Shown: positions 47,200-56,360, numbered from the stretch's first letter. The stretch is 64,000 nt of DNA from Pseudomonas sp. J452 (GCF_024666525.1 NZ_CP088294.1:806001-870000), one strand, 5' to 3'. Translations and numbers: made by a program. Notes: a model not told the origin generated them from the letters alone.

Positions 47200-47982
47200 T
47201 TAGATCAGGAAATTCACGCCCACGCATAACAGCAGCAGGGCGAACAGACGCTTGAGCAGGCGCGGCGACAGTTTATGCGCCAGGCGCGCGCCGAAGCGGG
47301 CGAAAAACATGCTGGTGATGGCGATACCGGCCATGGCCGGCAGGTAGACGAAACCCAGGCTCCACTGTGGCAAGCCCGGCTCGCTCCAGCCGATCAGCAT
47401 GAAGCTCAACGCACTGGCCGCCGCAATGGGCAGACCGCAGGCCGACGAGGTGGCCACCGCCTGCTGCATCGGCACGCTGCGCCAGGTGAGGAACGGCACG
47501 GTCAGCGAACCGCCGCCGATGCCGAAAATCGCCGAAGCCCAGCCGATCACCCCGCCGGCAGCCGTCAATCCAGCCTTGCCTGGGACCGTGCGACTGGCCT
47601 TGGGTTTCAACTCCAGGCCCATCTGGATAGCGATGACGATGGCGAATACGCCGATGATCTTCTGCAGCAGCGGGCCCTGGATGGCCGCTGCGGTCAGCGC
47701 GCCAAAGCCAGCACCGAGGAGGATGCCGAGGGTCATCCAGGTGAACACCGGCCACAGCACTGCGCCCTTGCGCTGGTGCTCCAGCACCGAATTGATCGAA
47801 GTGAAGATGATGGTAGCCAGCGAGGTGCCGACGGCCAGGTGGGTCAGCACGCTCGGGTCGATGCCCTGAGCGGTGAAACTGAATACCAGCACCGGCACGA
47901 TGATGATGCCGCCACCGACGCCGAACAGCCCGGCCAGCACGCCGGCCGCCGCGCCCAGCAGCATATAGAGCAGGAATTCCAT
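47200..47982 (-). CDS. TauE/SafE-family membrane transporter
   Basis: A 260-residue protein with about eight membrane helices, of the TauE/SafE (DUF81) family of anion exporters, often linked to sulfite or sulfoacetate. It shows the two family repeats beginning GAAAGVLAGLFGVGGGIIIVP and WASAIFGIGGGSLTVPFLTW. The substrate cannot be told from sequence. It is upstream of lgt-thyA on the same strand. Confidence 0.9.
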   Translation of the reverse strand: MEFLLYMLLGAAAGVLAGLFGVGGGIIIVPVLVFSFTAQGIDPSVLTHLAVGTSLATIIFTSINSVLEHQRKGAVLWPVFTWMTLGILLGAGFGALTAAAIQGPLLQKIIGVFAIVIAIQMGLELKPKASRTVPGKAGLTAAGGVIGWASAIFGIGGGSLTVPFLTWRSVPMQQAVATSSACGLPIAAASALSFMLIGWSEPGLPQWSLGFVYLPAMAGIAITSMFFARFGARLAHKLSPRLLKRLFALLLLCVGVNFLI

Positions 47983-48093
47983 CAATACCCCCGAAAACCA
48001 AGCGGCATGGTAACGGATGCGCCCCGCCCCCTCCAGCCGAGGCGATGGATGCCCGCCGCTACACTGATAGACTCCGGGCACAAGGAGAAGCCC

Positions 48094-48846
48094 ATGTGCC
48101 TGATCGTTTTCGCCTGGCGCCCCGGCCACGCCCAGCCACTGGTGCTGGCGGCCAACCGCGACGAATTCTACAACCGTGCGAGCCTGGCCCTCGGCGAGTG
48201 GCCAGATGCGCCCGGCCTGTACGCCGGGCGCGACCTGCAGGCCGGTGGCACCTGGCTGGGGGTGAGCGCCGATGGTCGCTTCGCCGCCCTGACCAATATC
48301 CGCGACCCGCGCCAGGCCAAGGGCCCGCGCTCGCGCGGGGAGCTGCCGGTGGACTTCCTGCGCGGCACGCTGGACGCCGAGCACTACCTGGCCGAGCTGA
48401 GCGAGCGCCTGGAGCAGTACAGCGGCTTCAACCTGCTACTGGGCAACCGCGACGCGCTGTACTACTTCAACTCCGAGGAAGGCCAGACGCGGCGTCTGCA
48501 AGCCGGCCTCTACGGCCTGTCCAATGCCGAGCTGGATACGCCCTGGCCAAAGGTCGTGCGTGCCAGCGCCGGCCTCGCCGGCTGCCTGGATGATCCGCAA
48601 CCGCAGCGCCTGCTGGAATTGCTCAGCGATCCACGCCAGCCGCCGCGGGTGCTGCTGCCGGATACGGGTATTGGCGTGGACTGGGAGCTGCTGCTGTCGA
48701 GCATCTTTATCGTCGGCCCCGGCTACGGCACCTGTGCCAGCAGCGCGCTGCTACTCAACGCCGACGGCAGTCTGCGCCTGGTGGAGCGGCGCTTCGATAG
48801 CGCCGGCCAGGCCTGCGGCGATGCCGAGGTATGCCTACCGGCCTAG
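48094..48846 (+). CDS. NRDE (TANGO2-type) family protein
   Basis: A 250-residue protein of the NRDE family, named after the motif seen here in ANRDEFYNR after the invariant MCLIVFAW N-terminus. Family members are soluble with an Ntn-hydrolase-like fold; the vertebrate homologue is TANGO2. In bacteria the role is unknown, with haem handling proposed. CAAGGAG lies just before the start. Its 3' end overlaps the convergent chemoreceptor gene by four bases. Confidence 0.9.
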   Translation: MCLIVFAWRPGHAQPLVLAANRDEFYNRASLALGEWPDAPGLYAGRDLQAGGTWLGVSADGRFAALTNIRDPRQAKGPRSRGELPVDFLRGTLDAEHYLAELSERLEQYSGFNLLLGNRDALYYFNSEEGQTRRLQAGLYGLSNAELDTPWPKVVRASAGLAGCLDDPQPQRLLELLSDPRQPPRVLLPDTGIGVDWELLLSSIFIVGPGYGTCASSALLLNADGSLRLVERRFDSAGQACGDAEVCLPA

Positions 48847-50381
48847 GCCGGCTGCAATCCCCAGCTGCCCTGGTAGCGCTCAGCCGACGGCGCCTCGCCG
48901 CGTGGCCCGGCACGACTGACGCTGAACTCGCCGCACAGGGCGCCGAGATTGCTCGCCAGGCTTTCCAGCAGCTGGCTGTCTTCCGCCACTTCGGCAGCAC
49001 CAAGGGCAGTGCTGCCGGCAATCGCCCGCGCGCTATCGATCAGCCGCGCCACCTCGTCGACAGCCGCCAGCTGTTCGCGGGTGGACAGGCCGATCGACTT
49101 GATCGCCTCGATCGAGCAATGCACCCGATCCAGCAGCCGCACCGTCTGTTCGGTGTGCTCGACGCAGCGGGCCACCTCCTGATGGCTGTGCTGCATGGCC
49201 GCCACCGAACGCTCGGCCCCCGCCTGCAGCGACTCGATCATGCCCTGGATCTCACCAGTGGCTTGCTGGGTACGTTGAGCCAGCTGGCGCACCTCATCGG
49301 CCACCACGGCAAAGCCGCGCCCATGCTCACCGGCACGCGCCGCCTCGATGGCCGCGTTCAGCGCGAGCAGGTTGGTCTGCTCGGCGACCGCACGGATCAC
49401 TTCCAGCACCCGGCCGATCTGCTGGGTATCGGCGGCCAGGGCGAGAATCACCGCGCCGCTGCTTTCCATGTCCTGGGCCAGGGCACGGATGCCGGCCTGG
49501 GTCTCGGCAATTGCCTTGACCCCCGCGCAGGCATCGCCGTCGGCCTGGCGCGCCGTGGCCGCCGCGTCCTCGGCTCCGGCCGAGACACGCCCCACAGCCA
49601 CGGACAACTGCTCGATGGCCCCGCCCATCTGCTGCGACACCGTGAGCAGGGTCTCCGCCCCCTGGCTCAGCTGCGCGGTGGAATGGCTCAGGTGGCTGCT
49701 GGTGCCATGCAGCTCATCGCCGGCTGTCACCACCCGGCTGACCAAGCGATCGAGCAGCTCGAGAAAGCGGTTGAAGCGCTGCGCCAGGGGATCGGCCGAG
49801 GCGCTGCGGTAAGCCAGGTCGATGGCCTGACCATCGCGCAGCAGGTGTACCGAGGTGCGCTGCAGATCCTCGCCGGCCGCGGCCTGGCGCGCCCCGTGCA
49901 GTGCCAGCACCAGCAGCACCAAGGTCTCGGCCACCACGTAGGCGGCATGAATGAAGATCACCGGCCAGCCGCTATCCGCCGCCACCAGGCGAATCAGCTC
50001 GCCCTGCTGCTGGGCCACGAAGAAACCCAGGTGGTGGGCGGCGATCACCGCGGCGGCCAGGAGTATCGGCAGCCAATCCCGGTAATAGAGCAGGAAGGCG
50101 AGCAGGACGAAGATGCCGAAGTGCATTTCGATCAGGCCATGGCTCTGCTGGATGTGCAGCGCCGACAGCACCATGAAGGCCACGCCCATCAGGCAGCGGT
50201 ACAGGCGCGAGCCGCCGACCAGGAAGTACAGCACGCTCATGCTCAGCAACGTGCCGCCAGCGACGATCAGGGCCATGACCCAGGTCGCATGCCAGAAGGC
50301 CAGGCCGAACGCATACAGGGTCAGGCCCGCCAGTACGGCGAGCATCAGGCGATCGGCCTGCTGATAGAAACTGGTGTGCAT
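48843..50381 (-). CDS. Methyl-accepting chemotaxis protein with membrane-embedded N-terminus
   Basis: A 512-residue chemoreceptor. The C-terminal signalling hairpin is intact ([20 protein letters not shown], then [20 protein letters not shown]). Instead of two helices around a periplasmic sensor, the N-terminus (residues 10-165) is about six hydrophobic segments with short loops. No PAS, Cache or clear HAMP domain is seen; a short helical linker (about 165-215) joins it to the signalling part. It may sense within the membrane or through a partner. No che genes are nearby. Confidence 0.92.
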   Translation of the reverse strand: MHTSFYQQADRLMLAVLAGLTLYAFGLAFWHATWVMALIVAGGTLLSMSVLYFLVGGSRLYRCLMGVAFMVLSALHIQQSHGLIEMHFGIFVLLAFLLYYRDWLPILLAAAVIAAHHLGFFVAQQQGELIRLVAADSGWPVIFIHAAYVVAETLVLLVLALHGARQAAAGEDLQRTSVHLLRDGQAIDLAYRSASADPLAQRFNRFLELLDRLVSRVVTAGDELHGTSSHLSHSTAQLSQGAETLLTVSQQMGGAIEQLSVAVGRVSAGAEDAAATARQADGDACAGVKAIAETQAGIRALAQDMESSGAVILALAADTQQIGRVLEVIRAVAEQTNLLALNAAIEAARAGEHGRGFAVVADEVRQLAQRTQQATGEIQGMIESLQAGAERSVAAMQHSHQEVARCVEHTEQTVRLLDRVHCSIEAIKSIGLSTREQLAAVDEVARLIDSARAIAGSTALGAAEVAEDSQLLESLASNLGALCGEFSVSRAGPRGEAPSAERYQGSWGLQPA

Positions 50382-50512
50382 GGCATCCCTCCCGTGTAGA
50401 CATCCCTATGACGGCAAAATAGTGGCCATCAGAGTAGTAGCAGCTGCAGGGTGGCTCGCCAGGAATCTGGTCCGTCAGTCAGCGCCGATCGTCGGACAAA
50501 TTGGCCGAACGA

Positions 50513-51094
50513 CTAGCGCTCCGTCTCGGGCGGCCAGTCGCAGAAACAGCCCACCGCCAGGTTGCTGTCGGCGCGCACCGGACGACCGGCGCTGAGGGCC
50601 TCGAGGATCGGTTCGATAAAGCTGTTGCTCGAGGTGCATTGCGCCCCTTCGCTGTAGGGACCGAAATAGGCCAGCCGGCCCTGCTGGTCCCAGATCGCCA
50701 CCGCCGGGCTGGCCGGCAACTGCTCGCTGCCAGCCAGGGCCGCGAGCGACTGCAAGGCGCGCAGGTCCTCCGGCAGCTGACCCTGGCTGCCGGCCTTCTG
50801 CAGCACATAGAACTGCACCCCGCGCGGCACATAGGTCTGCAGCAGCTCGGCGAGGTGCTGCTGGTTGCCGACATTGCACGGGCAGGCCGGGCCCCAGAAA
50901 TGCACCACGCGGATCGCCCCGGGCCCGGCCAGTTCGGCCGGCAGACGCAGGGCCGCGCCGGAGAACAGCTCGGTGCGCTCATCGAACGGGCGGATATAAC
51001 GCGCCTCGAACCACCAGAACGCGGCCAGCATGGCGCCCAGCCAGACGATGGCGAGCAGGCTGGCAAGCAGGACTTTCAGGCGTGAGGCAGGCAT
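50513..51094 (-). CDS. Membrane-anchored thioredoxin-like protein (DUF6436 type)
   Basis: A 193-residue protein with an N-terminal membrane anchor (VLLASLLAIVWLGAMLAAFWW) and a periplasmic thioredoxin-like domain. The active-site region reads VVHFWGPACPCNVGNQQHL, a CPC rather than CxxC pair. A later block (SPAVAIWDQQGRLAYFGPYS) is typical of the fold, and the tail has a third Cys pair (VGCFCDW). The ATG at 51094 is chosen because it directly precedes the anchor. It may act as a thiol reductase or thiol-based metal site; the partner is unknown. Confidence 0.82.
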   Translation of the reverse strand: MPASRLKVLLASLLAIVWLGAMLAAFWWFEARYIRPFDERTELFSGAALRLPAELAGPGAIRVVHFWGPACPCNVGNQQHLAELLQTYVPRGVQFYVLQKAGSQGQLPEDLRALQSLAALAGSEQLPASPAVAIWDQQGRLAYFGPYSEGAQCTSSNSFIEPILEALSAGRPVRADSNLAVGCFCDWPPETER

Positions 51095-51185
51095 GGGCGA
51101 ACTTCGCAGGTGGGGCGCATAGCTTGCCACGCCACGCCGTACAGCTGAATATCAACGACCACCCCGCCGAACGCGCACAGAATCG

Positions 51186-52151
51186 ATGACCAGCATGCCA
51201 AGCCCCACCTCAGAGCACTTCCAGGCCGAACGCCTGCGCAGCCACCTGCGACCCTTGGCCGCAGCATCGCAGCCGCTGAGTGCCGAGGAACAGGCCTACC
51301 AGCGTTATTACGGTCTCGACCTGGCCAGTAGCCGTACGGGGGTGCGCAGCCAGCTGGGTTGTTTCGAACTGGACGGCCTGCGTATCGTCACCCAGCTCTG
51401 GCTGCCCGCCGAGCCACAGGCCACGCTGGTGCTGCTGCACGGCTACTACGACCACATGGGTCTGTACCGGCATGTGATCGACTGGGCGCTGAGCCTGAAC
51501 CTCGCCGTACTGGCATGCGACCTGCCCGGGCACGGGCTGTCCGCCGGGCCACGCGCCAGCATCGACGACTTCGCCACCTACCAGCACACCCTGCTTGGTC
51601 TGCTCGACCAGGCCGCCAGCCTCGACCTGCCGCAACCCTGGCACCTCTGCGGGCAAAGCACCGGCGGCGGCATCCTGCTCGACTACCTGCTCAACGGCAC
51701 ACCGCAACCACAACCCGGCGCCACCATCCTGCTGGCGCCACTGGTGCGGCCGCGCGCCTGGGGTCTGTCCAAGCTCAGCTACCACCTGCTCAGCCCGTTC
51801 AAGTCGGCCATTCCGCGACGTTTCTCGGACAATTCCAGCGACAGCGACTTCCTGCACTTCGTCGAGCACCGCGACCCGCTGCAGCCACGCACTCTGCCGA
51901 CGGCCTGGGTCGGCGCCCTGGCCAAGTGGATTCCGCGCATCGAGTCGGCACCGCGCAGCACCCAGCGCCCGCTGATCGTGCAGGGCGAGAGCGACATGAC
52001 GGTGGACTGGCAACACAACCTGGACGTGCTGCAGGACAAATTCGACCAGCCGGAGATCCTGCGCCTGTCGGGCGCGCGGCATCACCTGGTCAACGAAAGC
52101 GAAGCGCTGCGCCGGCAGTACTTCGCTTTTCTCGGCGAAAGGCTGCGCTAA
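51186..52151 (+). CDS. Alpha/beta hydrolase (monoglyceride-lipase-like, Hydrolase_4)
   Basis: A 321-residue hydrolase. The strand-turn LVLLHGYYDHMGLYRHVIDW and CDLPGHGLS match serine aminopeptidase/monoacylglycerol lipase relatives (Hydrolase_4). The nucleophile elbow is LCGQSTGGGILLDYL. The Asp is near QGESDMTVDW, and the His is in GARHHLVNES. There is no signal peptide. It may act on lysophospholipids or monoacylglycerols. Confidence 0.88.
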   Translation: MTSMPSPTSEHFQAERLRSHLRPLAAASQPLSAEEQAYQRYYGLDLASSRTGVRSQLGCFELDGLRIVTQLWLPAEPQATLVLLHGYYDHMGLYRHVIDWALSLNLAVLACDLPGHGLSAGPRASIDDFATYQHTLLGLLDQAASLDLPQPWHLCGQSTGGGILLDYLLNGTPQPQPGATILLAPLVRPRAWGLSKLSYHLLSPFKSAIPRRFSDNSSDSDFLHFVEHRDPLQPRTLPTAWVGALAKWIPRIESAPRSTQRPLIVQGESDMTVDWQHNLDVLQDKFDQPEILRLSGARHHLVNESEALRRQYFAFLGERLR

Positions 52152-52163
52152 AGATCCGATACT

Positions 52164-52227
52164 TGTAGGAGCCAGCTTGCTGGCGATTCCTGGCGTGAAG
52201 CGCATCGCCAGCAAGCTGGCTCCTACA
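52164..52227. repeat. REP-type inverted repeat (TGTAGGAGCCAGC type), second copy
   Basis: TGTAGGAGCCAGCTTGCTGG faces CCAGCAAGCTGGCTCCTACA over a loop of about 24 bases. It lies between the convergent hydrolase and 52238-53005 genes and could act as a terminator for both. It shares both arms with 39495-39562. Confidence 0.88.
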
Positions 52228-52237
52228 AAAAATGCGT

Positions 52238-53005
52238 TCAGATGCCCTGCTGCGCCGGCTGCAGTTCAGCACCACTCTGCCCTACCGCCAACCCGGCCCG
52301 CAGGGCAGCCAGGGCCGCCTGGTAATAGGCCTGGCCTTCTGCGGACTGGGCGAAACCGACGAACTCATCCAGCTCCGGATCGGACAGCTCGCGGTAGACA
52401 TGCAGCAGGGTGTTATCCAGATCGGCGCCGATCTGCTGCATCAGCTGTTCACGCTGGCTGCTGACCAGCGCCTCGGCCTGGCCGCCACCGAACAGGCCGG
52501 GCAGCATCTGGCTGAGGCTGTCGGCCGCCACGCCGGCCAGGGCCAGGCTGACTTCGGCACCGGCCTCCTTGGCCGGCAGGGCCTGGGCCAGGTGACGGAT
52601 CAGCAGGCGACGGGTGGCGCTGGCCTCGCTGGGCGGCAGGCCGTTGGCGTGGGCGGCCAGTTGGTCGCGGCGGGTGGCCAGGGTCTCGGCGGCGATCACC
52701 TTGCGCCCCAGCGGCGATTCGAAGAACTGCAACGCCGGCTGCGGATTGGCCAGCTGCATGCGCAGGGCGGCCTGGGCGCGCTGATCCATGGCCTGTGGTT
52801 CGAAGCGCCGATTGCTGTTGTCGACCAGCGCCTGGTACACCGCCGGCGGCAGGGTATCGCGGTAACGTAGTTGCGCCGCCGCCAGGGCATCACTGAAATG
52901 CGCGCGCTGCTCCGGCCAGCCACCAGCCTGGTACAGGCGGGCATGCTCATCGGCAAGGGAAGTCAGGCTGCACAGCAGCAATACGAAGGCGAACACGACA
53001 CGCAT
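52238..53005 (-). CDS. Exported protein, DUF2059-like
   Basis: A 255-residue protein with a signal peptide (MRVVFAFVLLLCSLTSLA-DE) and otherwise helical sequence. The C-terminal block LSDPELDEFVGFAQSAEGQAYYQAALAAL resembles the DUF2059 pattern, in which a helix pair ends in a SxxGxxxxxA motif; an equivalent motif occurs earlier as FFESPLGRKVIAAE. The function is unknown. The MITE-like element begins 15 bases upstream of its start and may hold or displace its promoter. Confidence 0.75.
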   Translation of the reverse strand: MRVVFAFVLLLCSLTSLADEHARLYQAGGWPEQRAHFSDALAAAQLRYRDTLPPAVYQALVDNSNRRFEPQAMDQRAQAALRMQLANPQPALQFFESPLGRKVIAAETLATRRDQLAAHANGLPPSEASATRRLLIRHLAQALPAKEAGAEVSLALAGVAADSLSQMLPGLFGGGQAEALVSSQREQLMQQIGADLDNTLLHVYRELSDPELDEFVGFAQSAEGQAYYQAALAALRAGLAVGQSGAELQPAQQGI

Positions 53006-53020
53006 GGGGGGCTCCTAGTA

Positions 53021-53284
53021 GGGTCTGTTGACGTTTTGCCGCGGGACGCGTTGCTGCGCTAAATGGCGCCAGGCAAGGCGCGGGACGCAGGCAATGGTTA
53101 TTCCCTTGCCAAGTCCCGCAACGCCGCATGGCGCCATTTGACGCGCAACCCGAAGGGACGGGCCGGTTTTTGCGCGGCGCGTCGTTACTCGTCGCTCATT
53201 TGGAATAACCAAACCTCACTCCTCGCGCCTAGCCCCGCGCAAAAACCGGCTCCGTCGCGGCCGTGGCAAAACGCCAACAGACCC
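53021..53284. mobile_element. MITE-like non-coding element with terminal inverted repeats
   Basis: A 264-bp element. The left end GGGTCTGTTGACGTTTTGCC and the complement of the right end, GGGTCTGTTGGCGTTTTGCC, match at 19 of 20 bases. TA flanks both sides (53019-53020 and 53285-53286), as expected for a target duplication. Inside are two further stems: AAATGGCGCC/GGCGCCATTT and CCGGTTTTTGCGCGG/CCGCGCAAAAACCGG. There is no open frame of note. It fills most of the gap between the DUF2059-like gene and the oxygenase gene. TA duplication suggests mobilisation by an IS630/Tc1-like or IS427-like transposase, which is inference. Confidence 0.72.
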
Positions 53285-53356
53285 TAAGCGCCGTCATTTT
53301 CCGGGGTGACGGCAAGCTTGTCGAGGCGCGACAGCAGCGCTGATAGAATCGCCGGC

Positions 53357-53965
53357 ATGCCTACCGACCTCGATGTACAGCTGCTGCCCTCGATCATTGA
53401 CGACCTCGCCCGCCAGGGTTGGTCGCGGCAGACCGCCGTCCTGCCAAACTCTCTGACCCGCGAACTGGCCGATGAGTGCCGTAGCCGTGGACAAAACGGC
53501 GCACTGAACCCGGCGGGCGTCGGCCGCGGTAGCGCCCTGGCGGTGCGCGAGGGCATCCGCGGTGACCAGATCCAGTGGCTGGAAGCCGGCCAGCAGCCGG
53601 CCTGTGATCGCTACTTGGCAGCCATGGACGAGCTGCGCCAGGCGCTCAACCAGGCCTTCTTCCTCGGTCTGGCCGACTACGAGAGCCACTTCGCCCTGTA
53701 CCCGCCGGGCGCCTTCTACCAGAAGCATCTGGATCGTTTCCACGACGACGACCGCCGCACCCTGTCGGCGGTGTTCTACCTGAATGACGACTGGCAGCCC
53801 GAGCAGGGCGGCGCCCTGCGCATCTATCCGGCGGACGGTACCGCGCTCGACCTGCTGCCCGAGGCCGGCAGCCTGGTGCTGTTCATGTCTGCCGAGCTGC
53901 CCCACGAAGTCCTGCCCGCCAGCCGTGAGCGCCTGTCGCTGACCGGCTGGTTCCGCCGCCGATAA
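53357..53965 (+). CDS. 2-oxoglutarate/Fe(II)-dependent oxygenase (prolyl-4-hydroxylase-like)
   Basis: A 202-residue enzyme of the P4Hc superfamily. The iron ligands are visible as the H-x-D pair in YQKHLDRFHDDDRR and the distal His in ELPHEVLPASRERLSLTGWF, where the Arg binds 2-oxoglutarate. The core AVFYLNDDWQPEQGGALRIY is typical. The start at 53357 is the first ATG of the conserved region. The substrate may be a protein proline or arginine, or a small molecule, and is not determined. Confidence 0.9.
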   Translation: MPTDLDVQLLPSIIDDLARQGWSRQTAVLPNSLTRELADECRSRGQNGALNPAGVGRGSALAVREGIRGDQIQWLEAGQQPACDRYLAAMDELRQALNQAFFLGLADYESHFALYPPGAFYQKHLDRFHDDDRRTLSAVFYLNDDWQPEQGGALRIYPADGTALDLLPEAGSLVLFMSAELPHEVLPASRERLSLTGWFRRR

Positions 53966-53972
53966 ACATCCT

Positions 53973-53993
53973 CCCGGATTGCATCCGGGCTAC
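53973..53993. repeat. REP half-unit (GGATTGCATCC type)
   Basis: CCCGGAT-TGC-ATCCGGG in the 48-base gap between the oxygenase and DUF523 genes; identical to the right part of the repeat at 44028-44085. Confidence 0.8.
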
Positions 53994-54013
53994 GGGAGCC
54001 AGAGGAGGTGCCT

Positions 54014-54511
54014 GTGGAAAAACTGCTGGTCAGCCGCTGCCTGCTCGGCCACAAGGTGCGCTACGACGGTGGCGCCCACGGCCCGTTCGACCTGCTGCAG
54101 CGCTGGCAGGAGGAAGGCCGCATCGTCGCCCTGTGCCCGGAAGTGGCCGGCGGCCTGCCGACTCCGCGACCGCCGGCAGAGATCCCCGGAGGCCAGGGCG
54201 CCCAGGTGCTCGACGGCAGCCAACCGGTGCTGACCAACCTGGGCGAAGACGTTACTGCAGCCTTCGTCGCCGGCGCCGAGATCGCCCTGCAGCTGGTCCG
54301 CCAGCATGGCCTGCGGGTCGCCGTGCTTAAGGCGCGCAGCCCGTCCTGTGGCAACACGCACAACTACGACGGCAGCTTCAGCGGCACGCTGGTCGACGGC
54401 GAAGGCGTCACCGCCGCCCTGCTGCGCCGCGCCGGGGTCAGGGTGTTCAATGAAAGCCAACTGGCCGAGGCGGCTGCCGAGCTGACACGCCTGGAGCGGC
54501 ACGACGGCTGA
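54014..54511 (+). CDS. DUF523 family protein
   Basis: A 165-residue protein with the DUF523 Cys motifs SRCLLGHKVRYDGG, ALCPEVAGGLPTPRPPAEI and KARSPSCGNTHNYDG. The conserved Cys residues suggest metal or Fe-S binding; the family is linked to 2-thiouracil desulfurase (TudS) activity. I prefer the GTG at 54014 to that at 54008 because AGAGGAG ends at 54007, giving a six-base spacing. Confidence 0.88.
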   Translation: MEKLLVSRCLLGHKVRYDGGAHGPFDLLQRWQEEGRIVALCPEVAGGLPTPRPPAEIPGGQGAQVLDGSQPVLTNLGEDVTAAFVAGAEIALQLVRQHGLRVAVLKARSPSCGNTHNYDGSFSGTLVDGEGVTAALLRRAGVRVFNESQLAEAAAELTRLERHDG

Positions 54512-54573
54512 CCGGGCAGAACCCGCCGCATCGCCTAAGGTCAGTGCTGGACACCCGCAAAAGGAGCATCCGC

Positions 54574-55014
54574 ATGAATCCTTCCCTGCGCACCCTGGGC
54601 CTTGCCGCCCTGCTTTGCGCCAGCCCCCTGCCGACCCTGAGCGCAGCAGAAGCGCCGCAACTGCCAGCGCCCGATGGCGCCCAGGTGTACTTCATCGAGC
54701 CGGCCGATGGCGCTACCGTCGGCCAGACCTTCACCGTCAAGTTCGGCCTCAAGGGCATGGGCGTGGCCCCGGCCGGCGTCGACTTCCCGGCCACCGGCCA
54801 TCACCACCTGCTGGTGGATGTCAGCAGCATGCCTCTACTGGACAGCGCACTGCCGATGAGCGAGCAGATCCGCCACTTCGGCAAGGGTCAGACCGAGACC
54901 GAGCTCACCTTACCGCCCGGCCAGCACAGCCTGCGCCTGCTGTTTGCCGACAAGAACCACGTACCCTTCGATCCGCCGGTGATATCCGAGCCGATCAGCA
55001 TTACCGTGGAGTAA
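54574..55014 (+). CDS. DUF4399 family exported protein
   Basis: A 146-residue protein with a signal peptide (cleavage near LSA-AE, residue 24) and one DUF4399 domain: VYFIEPADGATV, then FGLKGMGVAPAGVDFPATGH and HHLLVD, where a cluster of His (TGHHHLLVD) might bind metal. The end PPGQHSLRLLFADKNHVPF is typical. AAAAGGAGC lies before the ATG. It is monocistronic with a terminator. The function is unknown. Confidence 0.9.
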   Translation: MNPSLRTLGLAALLCASPLPTLSAAEAPQLPAPDGAQVYFIEPADGATVGQTFTVKFGLKGMGVAPAGVDFPATGHHHLLVDVSSMPLLDSALPMSEQIRHFGKGQTETELTLPPGQHSLRLLFADKNHVPFDPPVISEPISITVE

Positions 55015-55027
55015 GCGGACGGAAACG

Positions 55028-55056
55028 AAAAAAGGGAGGCCGAAGCCTCCCTTTTT
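55028..55056. terminator. Bidirectional Rho-independent terminator
   Basis: AAAAAAGGGAGGC-CGAA-GCCTCCCTTTTT, between the convergent DUF4399 and serA genes. Confidence 0.9.
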
Positions 55057-55073
55057 CTTGCAACGCACGACGC

Positions 55074-56303
55074 TTAGAAGAGCACGCGGCTGCGGATGGT
55101 GCCGGTGACGTGCTGCAGCTTTTCCAGGGCCAGGTCGGAGTAGTCGGCGTCGACGTCGATCACCACGTAGCCGACCTTCTCGTTGGTCTGCAGGAACTGG
55201 CCGGAGATGTTGATGCCGTTGTCGGCGAACACCTTGTTGATTTCGCTCATCACGCCCGGCACGTTCTCGTGGATGTGCAGCAGGCGATGCTTGCCAGGGT
55301 GAGCCGGCAAGGCCACTTCCGGGAAGTTGACGGACGAAACCGAAGTACCGTTGTCGCTGTACTTGACCAGCTTCTCGGCCACTTCCAGACCAATGTTGGC
55401 CTGCGCTTCGGCAGTCGAACCACCGATGTGCGGGGTGAGGATCACGCGATCCAGGCCACGCAGCGGGCTTTCGAACTCTTCGTCGTTGGACTTCGGCTCG
55501 ACCGGGAATACGTCGATGGCGGCGCCGATCAGGTGCTCGTCCTTGATCGCCTCAGCCAGCGCTTCCAGCACCACCACGGTGCCACGGGCGGCGTTGATCA
55601 GGATGCCGCCCTTCTTCATGGCGCGGATTTCCTTCTCGCCGATCATCCACTGAGTGGAAGCCAGCTCCGGCACATGCAGGGAAACGATGTCGGCCATGCC
55701 CAGCAGCTCGTGCAGGTTGCCGACCTGAGTGGCGTTGCCCAGCGGCAGCTTGGTCACGGTGTCATAGAAGAACACCTGCATGCCGAGTGCTTCGGCGAGT
55801 ACCGAGAGCTGGGTGCCGATCGAGCCGTAACCGACGATACCCAGCTTCTTGCCGCGGATTTCGAAGGAGTTGGCCGCCGACTTGATCCAGCCACCACGGT
55901 GGCAGGAGGCGTTCTTCTCGGGGATGCCGCGCAGCAGCAGGATGGCCTGGGCCAGCACCAGCTCGGCGACCGAGCGGGTGTTGGAGAACGGTGCGTTGAA
56001 TACGGCAATGCCGCGCTCGCGGGCCGCGTTCAGGTCGACCTGGTTGGTGCCGATGCAGAAGCAACCGACGGCGACCAGGCGCTTGGCGCAGTCGAACACC
56101 TCGGCGGTCAGCTGGGTGCGCGAGCGGATGCCGATGAAGTGGGCGTCGGCGATCTTTTCTTTCAGCTCGTCGTCGGACAACGCGCCTTTGAGGTACTCGA
56201 TGTTGCTGTAGCCGGCGGCCTTCAGGGTGTCGACGGCATTCTGGTGCACGCCTTCCAGCAGAAGGAACTTGATCTTGCTCTTGTCGAGAGAGGTCTTGCT
56301 CAT
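55074..56303 (-). CDS. serA: D-3-phosphoglycerate dehydrogenase SerA
   Basis: SerA oxidises 3-phosphoglycerate in the first step of serine synthesis, and can reduce 2-oxoglutarate to D-2-hydroxyglutarate. At 409 residues it is the E. coli type, with the NAD motif LGIVGYGSIGTQLSVLAEAL, the catalytic Arg/Glu/His blocks (NAARGTVV, AIDVFPVEP, LTPHIGGSTAEAQ) and a C-terminal ACT domain (LLHIHENVPGVMSEINKVF) for serine feedback. The ATG at 56303 gives MSKTSLDKSKIKFLLLEGVH. It is divergent from the flavoprotein at 56491. Confidence 0.96.
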   Translation of the reverse strand: MSKTSLDKSKIKFLLLEGVHQNAVDTLKAAGYSNIEYLKGALSDDELKEKIADAHFIGIRSRTQLTAEVFDCAKRLVAVGCFCIGTNQVDLNAARERGIAVFNAPFSNTRSVAELVLAQAILLLRGIPEKNASCHRGGWIKSAANSFEIRGKKLGIVGYGSIGTQLSVLAEALGMQVFFYDTVTKLPLGNATQVGNLHELLGMADIVSLHVPELASTQWMIGEKEIRAMKKGGILINAARGTVVVLEALAEAIKDEHLIGAAIDVFPVEPKSNDEEFESPLRGLDRVILTPHIGGSTAEAQANIGLEVAEKLVKYSDNGTSVSSVNFPEVALPAHPGKHRLLHIHENVPGVMSEINKVFADNGINISGQFLQTNEKVGYVVIDVDADYSDLALEKLQHVTGTIRSRVLF

Positions 56304-56342
56304 CGGAGTACCTGTTGTCCCACGAATAGTGTCAGGAGAAGC

Positions 56343-56360
56343 GTCAGCAGCGTTGCTGAC
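56343..56360. promoter_or_regulatory. Inverted repeat upstream of serA
   Basis: GTCAGCA-GCGT-TGCTGAC lies 40 bases upstream of the serA start in the divergent gap. It is a candidate operator or leader stem; no regulator is assigned. Confidence 0.4.

Noticed and set aside
53021..53284. A complete insertion sequence or a small RNA gene in this gap
   Set aside because: There is no transposase frame and no promoter-terminator pair. Terminal inverted repeats and TA flanks fit a miniature element better.
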